A stretch of 36,180 bases of DNA from an uncultured Oscillospiraceae bacterium (GCA_947624585.1 CANQKZ010000013.1:1-36180); one strand, 5' to 3'. Shown: positions 25,651 to 35,609, counted from the stretch's first letter. Numbers and translations are program-made. Notes: generated from the letters alone by a model not told the origin.

Positions 25651-28068
25651 ATGTTCAAGGACAAAAAAGATTTCACAAGACAGCTGGAAAGCTCCGCCGT
25701 GGCCAACTACGGCAAGCCCTTCGCCAAGCTCAATCCCACCCTCAAGTACCAGGCCCTGGCCCGGCTCATCTCGTCCAACGCCCGCAACATCCGCGTGGTC
25801 AACGACGAGACCAGGATGGAGGAGAAGAAGCGCGTCTACTACTTCTCCATGGAGTTTTTGCTGGGCAAGCTTCTGGAAAACTACATCATGAACTTCGGCA
25901 TCAAGGACATCGTGGAGGAGGGTCTTGCCGACTACGGCGTGACCATCTCCGAGCTTGCCGCCGAGGAGGTGGACCCGGGCCTGGGCAACGGAGGTCTGGG
26001 GCGTCTGGCCGCCTGCTTCATCGACTCCCTGGCCAGCCTCGGCTACATCGGGCAGGGCAACGGCATCCGCTACCGCTACGGCCTCTTCCATCAGCGCATC
26101 GAGAAGGGCTGTCAGGTGGAGGACCCGGACAACTGGCTGGAGGGCGGCTACCCCTGGGAGATCGAGCGCCCCGAGGAGGCCGTGCGCGTCCGCTTCGGCG
26201 GCACCGTGGTCCACAAATATACGGGCAACTCCATGAGCTACGAGTGGACCGGCGGCGAGGAGATCCTGGCGGTCCCCTACGACGTGCCCGTGGTGGGCTA
26301 CGGCGGACAGACCGTCAACAATCTGCGGCTGTGGAGCGCCGAGCCCGCCAAGCAGAACTTCGATATGGAGGCGTTCAACCGGGGCGACTACGCCGGGGCC
26401 ATGAAGTTCCGCTCCGACGTGGAGGCCATCACCTCCGTCCTCTACCCCAACGACAACGCCGACCCCGGCAAGGTGCTGAGGCTCAAGCAGGAGTATATGT
26501 TCGTGGCGGCGGGCCTCAAGTCCATCCTCCGCTACTACAAGCGCGAGTACGGAAAGCACGCCTGGAAGCGGTTCCCCGAGCTCATCGCCATCCACACCAA
26601 CGACACCCACCCGGCCCTGTGCGCCCCGGAGCTTCTGCGGTTGCTCATCGACGAGGAGGGGCTGGACTGGGACACCGCCTGGGAGATCGTGCAGAAGTCC
26701 ATCTCCTACACCAACCACACCATCCTGCCCGAGGCGCTGGAGAAGTGGCCCATCGATATGTTCCAGAGGCTCCTGCCCCGTGTCTATGACTTCGTGCAGG
26801 AGATCGACCGCCGCTACCGCGAGTCCTTCGCCCGCCGCCGGGAGCAGAACCAGGAGCTTTTGATGAGCACCGCCATCCTCTGGGGTGGCCAGGTGAAGAT
26901 GGCGAACCTGTCGGTCATCGCGGGCCACGCCGTCAACGGCGTCGCGGCGCTCCACACGGAGATCTTAAAGCGCGACGTGCTCCGGGACTTCTACACCCTG
27001 ACCCCGGAGAAGTTCAACAACAAGACAAACGGCGTCACCCACCGGCGGTTCCTGGCCCAGGCCAACCCCACCTACGCCGCCCTCATCACCGAGACCATCG
27101 GCGACAGGTGGTACACCGACGCCATGGAGCTGGAGAAGCTCAAAGCGTTCGAGAACGACCCCGCCTTCCTGGAGAAGGCCGCCAAATCCAAGGCCAAAAA
27201 CAAGCAGGCGCTGGCAAAATATATCAAGGACACCACCGGCATCATCGTGGACACCGAGTCCATCTTCGATATCCAGGTCAAGCGGTTCCACGCCTACAAG
27301 AGGCAGCTTCTGAACCTCTTCAAGATCATGGACCTGTATAACAGGTTCGTGGACGACCCCAATTTCGACATCCGGCCCACCACCTTCATCTTCGCCGGGA
27401 AGGCGGCCCAGGGGTACGAGTTCGCCAAGAACACCATCCGGCTCGTCAACTCCGTGGCGGACGTGATCAACTCCGACTCCCGCGTGCGGGGCCGCATCCG
27501 CGTGGTGTTCGTGCCCAACTTCTCCGTCTCCAACGGCCAGCTCATCTACCCCGCCGCCGACATCTCCGAGCAGATCTCCACCGCGGGCATGGAGGCATCC
27601 GGCACCGGGTGCATGAAGTTCATGATGAACGGCGCCCTGACCCTGGGCACCCTGGACGGGGCCAACGTGGAGATCGTGGAGCAGGTTGGTTTCGACAACG
27701 CCGAGATCTTCGGCCTGAAGACCGAGGAGATCGCGGAGCTCAAGTGCAGCTGGGGCTACTTCGCCCGCGGCGAGGTGGACGCCAACCCGCGCCTCAAGCG
27801 GGTGGTGAACCAGCTCAACGACCGCACCTACGCGAAGCTGTCCGGCGGGTTCGAGTCCGTGTACTCCAACCTCATGAACTCCAACGACGAGTTCTTCGTC
27901 CTCAAGGACTTCGCCCCCTATGTGGAGGCTTGGCAGAGACTGGTAAATCTCCACGCCAACAAGCAGGAGTGGTACCGCAAGTCCGTCCACAATACCGCCT
28001 GCTCCGGCATCTTCTCCTCCGACCGCACCATCCGCGAGTACGCGGAGGACGTGTGGAAGCTCAACTAA
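25651..28068 (+). CDS. glgP: Glycogen/starch/alpha-glucan phosphorylase
   Basis: GlgP releases glucose 1-phosphate from glycogen chain ends. The 805-residue protein is of the GT35 family's usual length. It shows YFSMEFLLGK (about 70-79) and DPGLGNGGLGRLAACFIDSL (about 109-128), both typical of the N-terminal half. TNDTHPALC and NKTNGVTHRRF mark the centre. The PLP site reads EASGTGCMKFMMNG, with PLP-Lys656; most homologues have Asn where Cys654 stands, an unusual substitution next to the cofactor. ATG 25651 is preceded by CAAGGAG. The gene lies 93 nt after glgB, without a terminator between. It is followed by a cluster of strong hairpins. Confidence 0.97.
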   Translation: MFKDKKDFTRQLESSAVANYGKPFAKLNPTLKYQALARLISSNARNIRVVNDETRMEEKKRVYYFSMEFLLGKLLENYIMNFGIKDIVEEGLADYGVTISELAAEEVDPGLGNGGLGRLAACFIDSLASLGYIGQGNGIRYRYGLFHQRIEKGCQVEDPDNWLEGGYPWEIERPEEAVRVRFGGTVVHKYTGNSMSYEWTGGEEILAVPYDVPVVGYGGQTVNNLRLWSAEPAKQNFDMEAFNRGDYAGAMKFRSDVEAITSVLYPNDNADPGKVLRLKQEYMFVAAGLKSILRYYKREYGKHAWKRFPELIAIHTNDTHPALCAPELLRLLIDEEGLDWDTAWEIVQKSISYTNHTILPEALEKWPIDMFQRLLPRVYDFVQEIDRRYRESFARRREQNQELLMSTAILWGGQVKMANLSVIAGHAVNGVAALHTEILKRDVLRDFYTLTPEKFNNKTNGVTHRRFLAQANPTYAALITETIGDRWYTDAMELEKLKAFENDPAFLEKAAKSKAKNKQALAKYIKDTTGIIVDTESIFDIQVKRFHAYKRQLLNLFKIMDLYNRFVDDPNFDIRPTTFIFAGKAAQGYEFAKNTIRLVNSVADVINSDSRVRGRIRVVFVPNFSVSNGQLIYPAADISEQISTAGMEASGTGCMKFMMNGALTLGTLDGANVEIVEQVGFDNAEIFGLKTEEIAELKCSWGYFARGEVDANPRLKRVVNQLNDRTYAKLSGGFESVYSNLMNSNDEFFVLKDFAPYVEAWQRLVNLHANKQEWYRKSVHNTACSGIFSSDRTIREYAEDVWKLN

Positions 28069-28070
28069 CT

Positions 28071-28245
28071 AACTTGAAAAGGGCGATGCCCTTTTCAAGT
28101 TAAGGGGGAACGTGCGGAAGATTTTTCTGAATTTCGCAAAATTCAGAAAAATCTTCCTGCCGTCACGCTGGCCGCGCCGCCGCTGGCGGCACAACCGGCG
28201 TGACAAAAAGGGATTTTTTCCGACGTACATGCCGCCGGAAAAAAT
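28071..28245 (+). other. Cluster of four consecutive hairpins between glgP and glgC
   Basis: Four stems follow one another. H1 is AACTTGAAAAGGGC with its perfect complement (28071-28101, 3-nt loop). H2 is a perfect 19-bp stem (28116-28134 with 28139-28157, 4-nt loop). H3 is GTCACGC with GCGTGAC (28162-28204), with GCCGCC/GGCGGC nested. H4 is ATTTTTTCCG with CGGAAAAAAT (28213-28245). None has a classic T-run directly after it, except that H3 is followed by AAAAAGGGATTTTTT. They may stabilise the upstream mRNA or terminate in part before glgC. No gene is seen in 28069-28330. Confidence 0.8.
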
Positions 28246-28330
28246 ATTTGAATTTTTATTCGACGCGGAAAATGATTAAGCCTTCGGCTTTCATTTATAA
28301 ATGACAAAAACTATAAAGGGAGGTCTTCTT

Positions 28331-29470
28331 GTGGCAAACAAAAAACCGTTCATAGCCATGCTGCTTGCGGGAGGGCAGGGCAGCAGGCTGGGTGCTCTCA
28401 CAAAGCACATCGCGAAACCCGCCGTCTCCTTCGGCGGCAAGTACCGCATCATCGATTTCGCCCTCTCCAACTGCGCCAATTCCCATATCGACACCGTGGG
28501 CGTCCTGACCCAGTACAGGCCCTACCTCCTCAACACCTATATCGGCACCGGCTCTTCCTGGGATCTCGACTCCCATGACGGCGGCGTCGCCATCCTTCCC
28601 CCCTACGCCACCGAGACCGGCGGCCAGTGGTACGCCGGTACCGCCGACGCGATCTACCAGAATCTGGACTACATAAACCTGTACGACCCGGACTATGTGA
28701 TCATCCTCTCCGGCGACCACATCTACCGCATGGACTACCGGAAGATGCTCCGCACCCACATCGACAACCAGGCGGACCTGACCATCGCGGTCATGACCGT
28801 GCCCTGGGAGGAGGCTCCGCGCCTCGGTATCCTGGCCGCCGACGAGACGGGCAAGATCTACGACTTCGAGGAGAAGCCCAAGCAGCCCAAGTCGAACCTG
28901 GCGTCCATGGGCATCTACATCTTCTCTAAGAAGGTGCTGGAGGACTCCCTGATCGCTGACTCCCGGGACCCGGACTCCGAGCACGACTTCGGAAAGAACA
29001 TCATCCCCACCCTGCTCAGTCAGGGCAAGCGCCTCTTCGTCCACAGGTTCGAGGGCTTCTGGAAGGATGTAGGAACCATTCCCAGCTTCCACGAGACAAG
29101 CATGGACCTTTTGGAGGCCCATCCCCAGTTTGACATCATGGCGGAGGACTTCCCCATCCTCACCAAGGACGACAGTCTGCCGCCCCACTATGTGGGACCG
29201 AAGGGCAGCGTGGAGCACGCCTTTGTGGGCAACGGCTCCATCGTGCTGGGCCAGGTGGAGCACTCCATCATCTCCAACGGCTGCACCGTCGGCGAGGGCG
29301 CCACGGTGACGGACTCCATACTCCTGCCCAACGTGACAGTCGAGAAGGGAGCCGTGGTCACCCGCGCCATCGTGGGCGACGGCGCCACCGTCAAAGCGGG
29401 CGCCGTGTTCGGCAGCGCCGATACCAATGTTCCCATTGCCGTGGTCGGCGACGACGCGGTGGTTGAATAA
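28331..29470 (+). CDS. glgC: Glucose-1-phosphate adenylyltransferase (GlgC, catalytic subunit)
   Basis: GlgC makes ADP-glucose, the donor for glycogen synthesis. I chose the GTG at 28331 ([15 protein letters not shown]), which has GGGAGG at the right distance; the ATG at 28301 lacks a ribosome site. The protein is 379 residues. It has [17 protein letters not shown] (pyrophosphorylase loop), [42 protein letters not shown] (catalytic Asp) and FEEKPKQP. The C-terminus is a left-handed beta-helix of hexapeptide repeats (about 285-375). In Firmicutes GlgC pairs with GlgD, and glgD follows 14 nt downstream. Confidence 0.95.
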   Translation: MANKKPFIAMLLAGGQGSRLGALTKHIAKPAVSFGGKYRIIDFALSNCANSHIDTVGVLTQYRPYLLNTYIGTGSSWDLDSHDGGVAILPPYATETGGQWYAGTADAIYQNLDYINLYDPDYVIILSGDHIYRMDYRKMLRTHIDNQADLTIAVMTVPWEEAPRLGILAADETGKIYDFEEKPKQPKSNLASMGIYIFSKKVLEDSLIADSRDPDSEHDFGKNIIPTLLSQGKRLFVHRFEGFWKDVGTIPSFHETSMDLLEAHPQFDIMAEDFPILTKDDSLPPHYVGPKGSVEHAFVGNGSIVLGQVEHSIISNGCTVGEGATVTDSILLPNVTVEKGAVVTRAIVGDGATVKAGAVFGSADTNVPIAVVGDDAVVE

Positions 29471-29484
29471 GGAGGGTGTGAATC

Positions 29485-30567
29485 ATGGATAGAGTTATAG
29501 GACTTATCGCCGCGAACTTTGAGACGCGCGGAATGGGCGAGCTGACGGAGGACCGTACCATCGGCTCCCTGCCCTACGGCGGCAACTACAGGGTCATCGA
29601 CTTCCCCCTCTCCAACATGGTCAACTCCGGCATCAACACCATCGGGCTCATCACCCCCTACAAGTACCGCTCCATCATCGACCATGTGGGCGCGGGCAAG
29701 GCGTGGGATCTGGACCGCAAGAACGGCGGCCTCTTCGTCCTGCCCGGCTCCGTGTTCGGCGTACACAGCGAGAACAGCCACTTCCTGCTGCGGGACATCC
29801 GCCGCAACGTCATCTACCTTGAGCGTAGCCCGGCCCCCTACATCCTGGTGACCGCCGCCAACGTGATCTCCCACATGGACTACCGGCCCCTCATTATGGA
29901 GCACATCAGGTCCGGCGCGGACATCACCATGGCCTACAACACCTGCGACAGGGACGAGCCCCACAGGCTCGGCGTCAACGTGGAGAACGGGCGCGTCACC
30001 GCCTTCAAGCCCAACCCCCTCAAGTATGAGGACGCCATGCTGGATACCTTTGTCATCTCCCGGGATCTGCTCATGAAGATCATCGAGTGGTATTCCGCCA
30101 TCGACTACCTTGATTTCTTTGAGGCCATCGAGGGCGACCTGGACAAGATGGACATCCGCGCCTGGAAATATGAGGGCTACGCCCGCCAGATGTTCACCAG
30201 CCGCGACTACTTTGAGTACTCCATGGAGGTTTTGAACCTGGACGTGGCCGGGGAGCTCTTCAGCCGCGAGCGGCCCATCTCCACCAAGGCCGCCGAGTCC
30301 GCCCCCGCCAAGTACCTGGACGGCGCTAAGGTCCGCAACTCCATGGTGGCCTCCGGCTCCGTCATCGAAGGGGAGGTGGACCACTCCATCCTCTTCCGGG
30401 GCGTCAAGATCGGCAAGGGCGCCGTCGTGCGCAACTCCATCATCATGCAGAAGGCCGTCATCGAGCCGGGCGCCGTGGTGGAGAACGTGATCCTGGACAA
30501 GTCCCAGACCGTCAAGGCCGGATCCGTCATCAAGGGCACCGGCGACACCACCTTCATCAAAGCCTGA
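29485..30567 (+). CDS. glgD: GlgD, non-catalytic partner of glucose-1-phosphate adenylyltransferase
   Basis: GlgD is a GlgC paralogue of Firmicutes that assembles with GlgC and raises its activity. The 360-residue protein retains the fold (GGNYRVIDFPLSNMVNSGI, about 32-50, and C-terminal hexapeptide repeats about 275-355). It has lost the catalytic loop: where GlgC has AGGQGSRL, it reads ANFETRGMGELT. The SGDH motif is replaced by TAANVISHMDY. This loss is the usual hallmark of GlgD. ATG 29485 follows AAGGAGGGTG. It is translationally close to glgC. Confidence 0.95.
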   Translation: MDRVIGLIAANFETRGMGELTEDRTIGSLPYGGNYRVIDFPLSNMVNSGINTIGLITPYKYRSIIDHVGAGKAWDLDRKNGGLFVLPGSVFGVHSENSHFLLRDIRRNVIYLERSPAPYILVTAANVISHMDYRPLIMEHIRSGADITMAYNTCDRDEPHRLGVNVENGRVTAFKPNPLKYEDAMLDTFVISRDLLMKIIEWYSAIDYLDFFEAIEGDLDKMDIRAWKYEGYARQMFTSRDYFEYSMEVLNLDVAGELFSRERPISTKAAESAPAKYLDGAKVRNSMVASGSVIEGEVDHSILFRGVKIGKGAVVRNSIIMQKAVIEPGAVVENVILDKSQTVKAGSVIKGTGDTTFIKA

Positions 30568-30586
30568 ACCCGAATCAACTCACACT

Positions 30587-30624
30587 CCCCCGAACGCCGG
30601 TCCCCCCGGACCGGCGCCCGGGGG
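30587..30624 (+). other. GC-rich hairpin between glgD and glgA
   Basis: CGCCGGTCC (30595-30603) pairs with GGACCGGCG (30608-30616) around a CCCC loop. An outer CCCCCG/CGGGGG stem lies at 30587-30592 and 30619-30624. Further GC-rich sequence with a short T-run (GCGGCCGCTTTTT) follows. It could attenuate or process the mRNA ahead of glgA. Confidence 0.6.
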
Positions 30625-30685
30625 CGCGGAAGGCGGCCGCTTTTTCGGAGGCGGCGCTTTTCGCGGCGACGACAGGAGGATAAAA

Positions 30686-32188
30686 ATGAGGAGAAAACTT
30701 CGTGTCCTTTTCGCCGCCTTTGAGGCCGTGCCCTTCATGAAGACCGGCGGCCTCGGCGACGTGGGCGGCTCCCTGCCCCAGGCTTTGAAGGAGGCCGGGT
30801 GCGAGTGCCGCGTCATCATGCCCAAGTTCATGACCATCCCGGAGGAGTACAGGTCCAAGATGACCCATGTGACGGATTTCTACGTCAGCCTCGGCTGGCG
30901 CAACGTCTACTGCGGCATCGAGAAGCTGACCCACAGGGGCGTGGTCTACTATTTCGTCGACAACGAGTACTACTTCAACCGGGAGCGCGCCTACGGCTAC
31001 TTTGACGACGGCGAGCGCATCGCCTACTTCTCCAAGGCCATCGTGGAGGCGCTCCAGTATCTGCCGGACTTCAAGTGCGACGTGCTGCACTGCAACGACT
31101 GGCACACCGCCCTGGCCCCCGTGTTCCTGCGGGAGTTCTATCAGGGACTGCCCCTCTATGAGAACGTCAAGACGGTGTTTTCCGTCCACAACCTGAAATT
31201 CCAGGGCCAGATGAGCGACTATGTGCTGGGCGACATCCTGGGCCTGTGGGGGATCCCCGCCGCCGCCAGCCAGCTTCGGAGCGACGAGCACTCCGTCAAC
31301 TTCATGAAGGGCGCGCTCCTCTACTCCGACATCCTCAGCACCGTCTCCAAGACCTACGCCGAGGAGATCAAGACGCCCTTCTTCGGCGAGCACATGGACC
31401 AGATCTTCCGGGACAGGTCCTCCATCCTCTACGGCATCATGAACGGCATCGACACAGTGAACTGGGACCCGGCGGCCGACAAGCTGATCCCCGCCCCCTT
31501 CTCCGCCGCCGACAGGACCGGGAAGGCCAAGTGCAAGGCCGAGCTCCAGAAGGAGATGGGCCTGGAGGTCAACCCGGACATCCCGCTGGTGGTGATGATC
31601 GGGCGGCTCACCGAGCAGAAGGGCATGGACCTGGTGCAGAGGGTCATCGGCGAGATGCTGGACAAGGTCCAGCTGGCCGTCCTGGGCACCGGCGACAAGC
31701 AGTATGAGGATATGCTCAGCTACTACAGCTGGGAGCGTTCCGGCCGCTGCGCCGCCTGCATCCGCTTCGACGAGGCGCTGAGCCACAGGATGTACGCCGG
31801 AGCCGATATGCTCCTGATGCCCAGCCTCTTCGAGCCCTGCGGCCTTAGCCAGATGATCGCCATGCGCTACGGCACCCTGCCCGTGGTGCGGGAGACCGGC
31901 GGACTCAAGGACTCCGTGGCCCCCTACAACCAGTACACCGGCGAGGGCACCGGATTTTCCTTCGCCAACTACAACGCCCATGATATGCTCTACACCGTCC
32001 AGCACGCCTGCGAGCTGTACACCGAGAACAAAGAGGCGTGGAACGGGCTCATGGACAACGCCATGGCCGCCGACTTCTCCTGGGACCGGGCGGCGCAGGA
32101 GTACCTGGCCATGTACCGGCGCACACACCCGGAGATCGAGCCCTGGTCGAAGAAAAAGGCGGAGGACGAGGACGAAGCGGAGGAATAA
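30686..32188 (+). CDS. glgA: Glycogen synthase (ADP-glucose)
   Basis: GlgA elongates alpha-1,4-glucan from ADP-glucose (family GT5). The 500-residue protein starts at ATG 30686 after ACAGGAGGA. N-terminal PFMKTGGLGDVGGSLPQAL (Lys19-Thr-Gly-Gly, the ADP-glucose motif) is present. LHCNDWHTAL and FSVHNLKFQG follow. GIMNGIDTVNWDP is the domain hinge, MIGRLTEQKGMDL the start of the C-terminal Rossmann domain, and PSLFEPCGLSQMIAMRYGTLPVV the catalytic Glu motif. The C-terminal tail is acidic (KKKAEDEDEAEE), a small extension beyond most homologues. Confidence 0.96.
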   Translation: MRRKLRVLFAAFEAVPFMKTGGLGDVGGSLPQALKEAGCECRVIMPKFMTIPEEYRSKMTHVTDFYVSLGWRNVYCGIEKLTHRGVVYYFVDNEYYFNRERAYGYFDDGERIAYFSKAIVEALQYLPDFKCDVLHCNDWHTALAPVFLREFYQGLPLYENVKTVFSVHNLKFQGQMSDYVLGDILGLWGIPAAASQLRSDEHSVNFMKGALLYSDILSTVSKTYAEEIKTPFFGEHMDQIFRDRSSILYGIMNGIDTVNWDPAADKLIPAPFSAADRTGKAKCKAELQKEMGLEVNPDIPLVVMIGRLTEQKGMDLVQRVIGEMLDKVQLAVLGTGDKQYEDMLSYYSWERSGRCAACIRFDEALSHRMYAGADMLLMPSLFEPCGLSQMIAMRYGTLPVVRETGGLKDSVAPYNQYTGEGTGFSFANYNAHDMLYTVQHACELYTENKEAWNGLMDNAMAADFSWDRAAQEYLAMYRRTHPEIEPWSKKKAEDEDEAEE

Positions 32189-32263
32189 CGCCCGTCAAAT
32201 CATCGCATTCATTCATTTTGTGTACATTTGGGCGGGAAAAGCCTGAATCTCGCGAAAGAAAAC

Positions 32264-32295
32264 CTCCGGGGGCCGGTCATCCGCCGGCCCCCGAG
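32264..32295 (+). other. GC-rich hairpin between glgA and the GH13-GH77 gene
   Basis: GGGGGCCGG (from 32268) pairs with CCGGCCCCC (ending 32292), with CTC and GAG extending the stem past one bulged base. No T-run follows. It lies 75 nt upstream of the chosen start of the next gene. Confidence 0.6.
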
Positions 32296-32369
32296 CCGGG
32301 GAAAAGGTCATGATCCTTCAAAAAAAGGCCGATTTTCCCCATATTCTCCAAAAAGGAACCCGGATTTGT

Positions 32370-35300
32370 ATGAGAGCTTATCACGACTCCCGAGAACTGA
32401 AATTTCGCGACCCCTTTGGCGCTGTCCCCGTCGGCGGCGCTGTTTGCGTTTCCATAGACACCTGGGACGGCGAGCCCGACTGGGTGGAATTGCGAGTGCG
32501 GGTGGACAAAAAGAGCGACCGGTACTACACGATGGACCGCCAGGGCGGCCGGTTCACCTGTACCCTGACGCTGGACGCGCCTGACATATACTGGTACAGC
32601 TTCATCTGCCACTGGAACGACGGCGGCTCCTGTATGTACGGTCCCCAGTGGGGCCGGGTGGGCGGCATAGGCCAGGTCCACGACGGGAACTGCCCCGAGT
32701 ACCAGATCACCTGCTACGTGCCGAGACGTGTGCCGGACTGGTACAAGAACGCCATATTCTACCAGATCTTTCCCGACCGGTTCCACCGGGGCGGGGATTG
32801 GCGGGAGCGCGCCCGGAATGTGCTGTCCCGGGAGCGGCGCGGAACGCCCAGGGCGCTGGTGGAGGATTGGGACGCCCCGGTCCGCTACAAGCGGGACCCG
32901 GAGGGGCGCATCAAGGTGTGGGAATTTTACGGCGGCACGCTGGAGGGCATCCGGGAGAAGCTGGACTACCTCCGGGGCATGGGCATCACGGCGCTGTACC
33001 TGAACCCCATCTTCGAGGCCGCCAGCAACCACCGGTACGACACCGGCGACTACCGGAAGATCGACGGCCTTCTGGGCGACGAGGAGAGCTTCCGGGCCCT
33101 GTGCTCCGACGCCCAGGCGCGGGGCATCTCCGTCATTCTGGACGGCGTCTTCAACCACACTGGCTGTGACAGCAAATATTTCAACAAATACGGAAACTAC
33201 CCGGACCCCGGGGCCTTCCAGGGGCCGGTTTCAAAATATTTCGACTGGTTCCGGTTCCACGAGTTCCCCTGGCGGTACGAGTGCTGGTGGGGCGTGGACG
33301 ACCTGCCGGACGTGGAGGAGCACAACCCGGACTTCAAGGAGTACATCTACGGCGGCGAGGATTCCGTTGTGCGCCACTGGCTCCGTCTGGGGGCCAAAGG
33401 CTGGCGGCTGGACGTGGCCGACGAGCTGCCCGACGACTTCATCGAGGGCATCAAGACCGCCGTGGTGGCCGAGAAGGGCGACGAGGGCGTGCTCCTGGGC
33501 GAGGTCTGGGAGGACGCCTCCAACAAGGTGGCCTACGGCGAGCTGAGGAGGTATTTCCTGGGAAGCGAGCTGGACTGCGTCATGAACTACCCCTTCCGGG
33601 ACGCCCTGCTCTACTTCCTCATCGGCTCCAACTCCGCCCGGAACGTGCTGGAGACCATGCTCTCCCTCCAGGAGAACTACCCGCCGGAGAGCTTCAACGC
33701 CTCCTTCAACCTGGTGGGCAGCCACGACCGGGCCAGGGTGCTGACGGCCCTCAGCGGGGCGCCCACGCCGGAGAGCCTCAACGAGGAGCAGAAATTCCAC
33801 TACCGCCTGACCCCTCATCAGAGGGGGGCGGCCAAGGGGCGGCTGTGGCTCCTGGCGCTGATGCAGATGACCCTCCCCGGCGTCCCCTGCGTCTACTACG
33901 GGGACGAGGCGGGGATGGAGGGGTACGCCGACCCCTACAACCGGGGCACCTACCCCTGGGGCCATGAGGACCGGGACTGCGCCACCATCTACCGCAACGC
34001 CATCCAGCTGCGCCGGGCCTTCCCGGAGCTGCCCGACGCCTCCTTCACCCCCTTCGCCTTCGGCGACGAGGTGTTGGGCTGGTATCGGGACTGGCAGGAC
34101 GAGGGCATCGCCGTCCTCATCAACCGGGGGAACACCACCAAGCACGAGACCATCGCCTCCCACGGGGAGGAGGTCACCGACATCCTGGGTGGCACGAAAT
34201 TCTACGTTCAGGACGGGGAGGTCACCGTCACCCTGTGGCCCATGGGCTCCGCCATCCTGCACTTCCACAAAAAGGAACGCCTGGGCCGGACGCTCCCCCG
34301 GGGCGCCGGGGTGCTGGCCCACATCACGAGCCTGCCCAATGAGAAGGGCCCCGGCGATATCGGCGAGAGCGCCAGGCGGTTCATCGACTTTTTGCACGAC
34401 TCCGGGCAGAAGTACTGGCAGATCCTGCCCATCAACCCCACGGATATGCACGGGTCCCCTTACGCCGGGGCCTCCGCCTTCGCCGCCAACATCTCCCTGC
34501 TCCCGGAGAGCGAGGAGGAGCTGCGGGCTCAGTTCGCGGCCTTCACGCCGGATGAGGGGTACGCCCGTTTCCTGCGGGACAACGGGCGGTGGCTGGAGCC
34601 CTACGCCCTCTTCATGGCCGTCAAAAAAACCGTGTCCAGTGAGCACCACGCCCGGTGGCCGGAGAAGTACCGGCGGTACAGCCCGGAGCTGCCGCTGGAC
34701 GAGTCCCTGCGGCCCGAGGCGGAATTTCAGAAGTTCTGCCAGTACAGATTCGAGCTGGCCTGGCGGGAGCTGCGGGCCTACGCGAAGGAGCGGGGCGTCG
34801 CCATCATCGGCGATATGCCCATGTACGTCTCCGCCGACTCGTCGGACGTGTGGGCGGAGCCGGGGGAGTTCACGGTGGACGCGGACGGGAACGCCAGCCT
34901 CGTCGCCGGTGTGCCCCCCGCCTGGAACGACGAGGGCCAGCTGTGGGGCAACCCCCTCTACGACTGGGACGTGATGCGGCAAAACGGGTACGACTGGTGG
35001 ATGCGCCGCTTTGAGCGGATGCTGGATCTCTACGACTACACCAGGCTCGACCACTTCATGGGCTTCGAGTCCGCCTGGGGCGTCCCGGAGGGCATGAGGC
35101 CCGCCGACGGGCACTGGGTCAAGGGTCCGGGACTGGAGCTCTTCACCGCCGCCTTTGACCGCTTCGGGCCCCTGCCCTTCGTGGCGGAGGACCTGGGCAG
35201 CATCACCCCGGCCATCCGGGCCCTGCTCTCCCGGTGCGGATTTCTGGGCACGGACATCCTCCAGTACGCCAGCGGCGAGCCCATGGACGGGTACGAGCCC

Positions 35301-35603
35301 GCAAAGGAGAAGATCGCCTACTCCGGCACCCACGACAACGAGACGCTGCGGGGGTTCGCCGCCCACAGGTATCCGCATCTTGACGGGGCGGAGGCCGCGC
35401 GGAGGCTGTCCGAGAGGATCTACGCCTCCTCCGCCGACGTGGTGATTTTGCAATTGCAGGACGTTTTGGAGCTGGGGAACGAGGCGAGGATGAATACGCC
35501 GGGCACCACCGGCAAAAACTGGTCCTGGCAGGCAAAGGAAACGGACTTCAAAGACGCGCAGAGGCGCCTTTTGAGCTATACAATCAAATCTTTAAGGAGC
35601 TGA
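32370..35603 (+). CDS. Bifunctional GH13 debranching/amylase-type enzyme fused to 4-alpha-glucanotransferase (GH77)
   Basis: One 1077-residue protein joins two enzymes. Residues 1-110 form a beta-sandwich starch-binding-like module. Residues about 125-630 are a GH13 barrel with Asp348 (GWRLDVADEL), Glu378 (LLGEVWED) and Asp453 (VGSHDRARV), as in neopullulanase/alpha-glucosidase-like enzymes. Residues from about 640 (RTLPRGAGVLAHITSLPN) are a full MalQ domain with Asp894 (TRLDHFMGF), Glu940 (VAEDLGS) and Asp989 (GTHDNET). I chose ATG 32370 (MRAYHDSRELKF), preceded by AAAGGAAC, since it begins the conserved part; ATG 32310 would add 20 residues. Debranching and disproportionation would complement GlgP in glycogen use. 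Exact GH13 specificity is not settled by sequence. Confidence 0.92.
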   Translation: MRAYHDSRELKFRDPFGAVPVGGAVCVSIDTWDGEPDWVELRVRVDKKSDRYYTMDRQGGRFTCTLTLDAPDIYWYSFICHWNDGGSCMYGPQWGRVGGIGQVHDGNCPEYQITCYVPRRVPDWYKNAIFYQIFPDRFHRGGDWRERARNVLSRERRGTPRALVEDWDAPVRYKRDPEGRIKVWEFYGGTLEGIREKLDYLRGMGITALYLNPIFEAASNHRYDTGDYRKIDGLLGDEESFRALCSDAQARGISVILDGVFNHTGCDSKYFNKYGNYPDPGAFQGPVSKYFDWFRFHEFPWRYECWWGVDDLPDVEEHNPDFKEYIYGGEDSVVRHWLRLGAKGWRLDVADELPDDFIEGIKTAVVAEKGDEGVLLGEVWEDASNKVAYGELRRYFLGSELDCVMNYPFRDALLYFLIGSNSARNVLETMLSLQENYPPESFNASFNLVGSHDRARVLTALSGAPTPESLNEEQKFHYRLTPHQRGAAKGRLWLLALMQMTLPGVPCVYYGDEAGMEGYADPYNRGTYPWGHEDRDCATIYRNAIQLRRAFPELPDASFTPFAFGDEVLGWYRDWQDEGIAVLINRGNTTKHETIASHGEEVTDILGGTKFYVQDGEVTVTLWPMGSAILHFHKKERLGRTLPRGAGVLAHITSLPNEKGPGDIGESARRFIDFLHDSGQKYWQILPINPTDMHGSPYAGASAFAANISLLPESEEELRAQFAAFTPDEGYARFLRDNGRWLEPYALFMAVKKTVSSEHHARWPEKYRRYSPELPLDESLRPEAEFQKFCQYRFELAWRELRAYAKERGVAIIGDMPMYVSADSSDVWAEPGEFTVDADGNASLVAGVPPAWNDEGQLWGNPLYDWDVMRQNGYDWWMRRFERMLDLYDYTRLDHFMGFESAWGVPEGMRPADGHWVKGPGLELFTAAFDRFGPLPFVAEDLGSITPAIRALLSRCGFLGTDILQYASGEPMDGYEPAKEKIAYSGTHDNETLRGFAAHRYPHLDGAEAARRLSERIYASSADVVILQLQDVLELGNEARMNTPGTTGKNWSWQAKETDFKDAQRRLLSYTIKSLRS

Positions 35604-35609
35604 TAAAAA

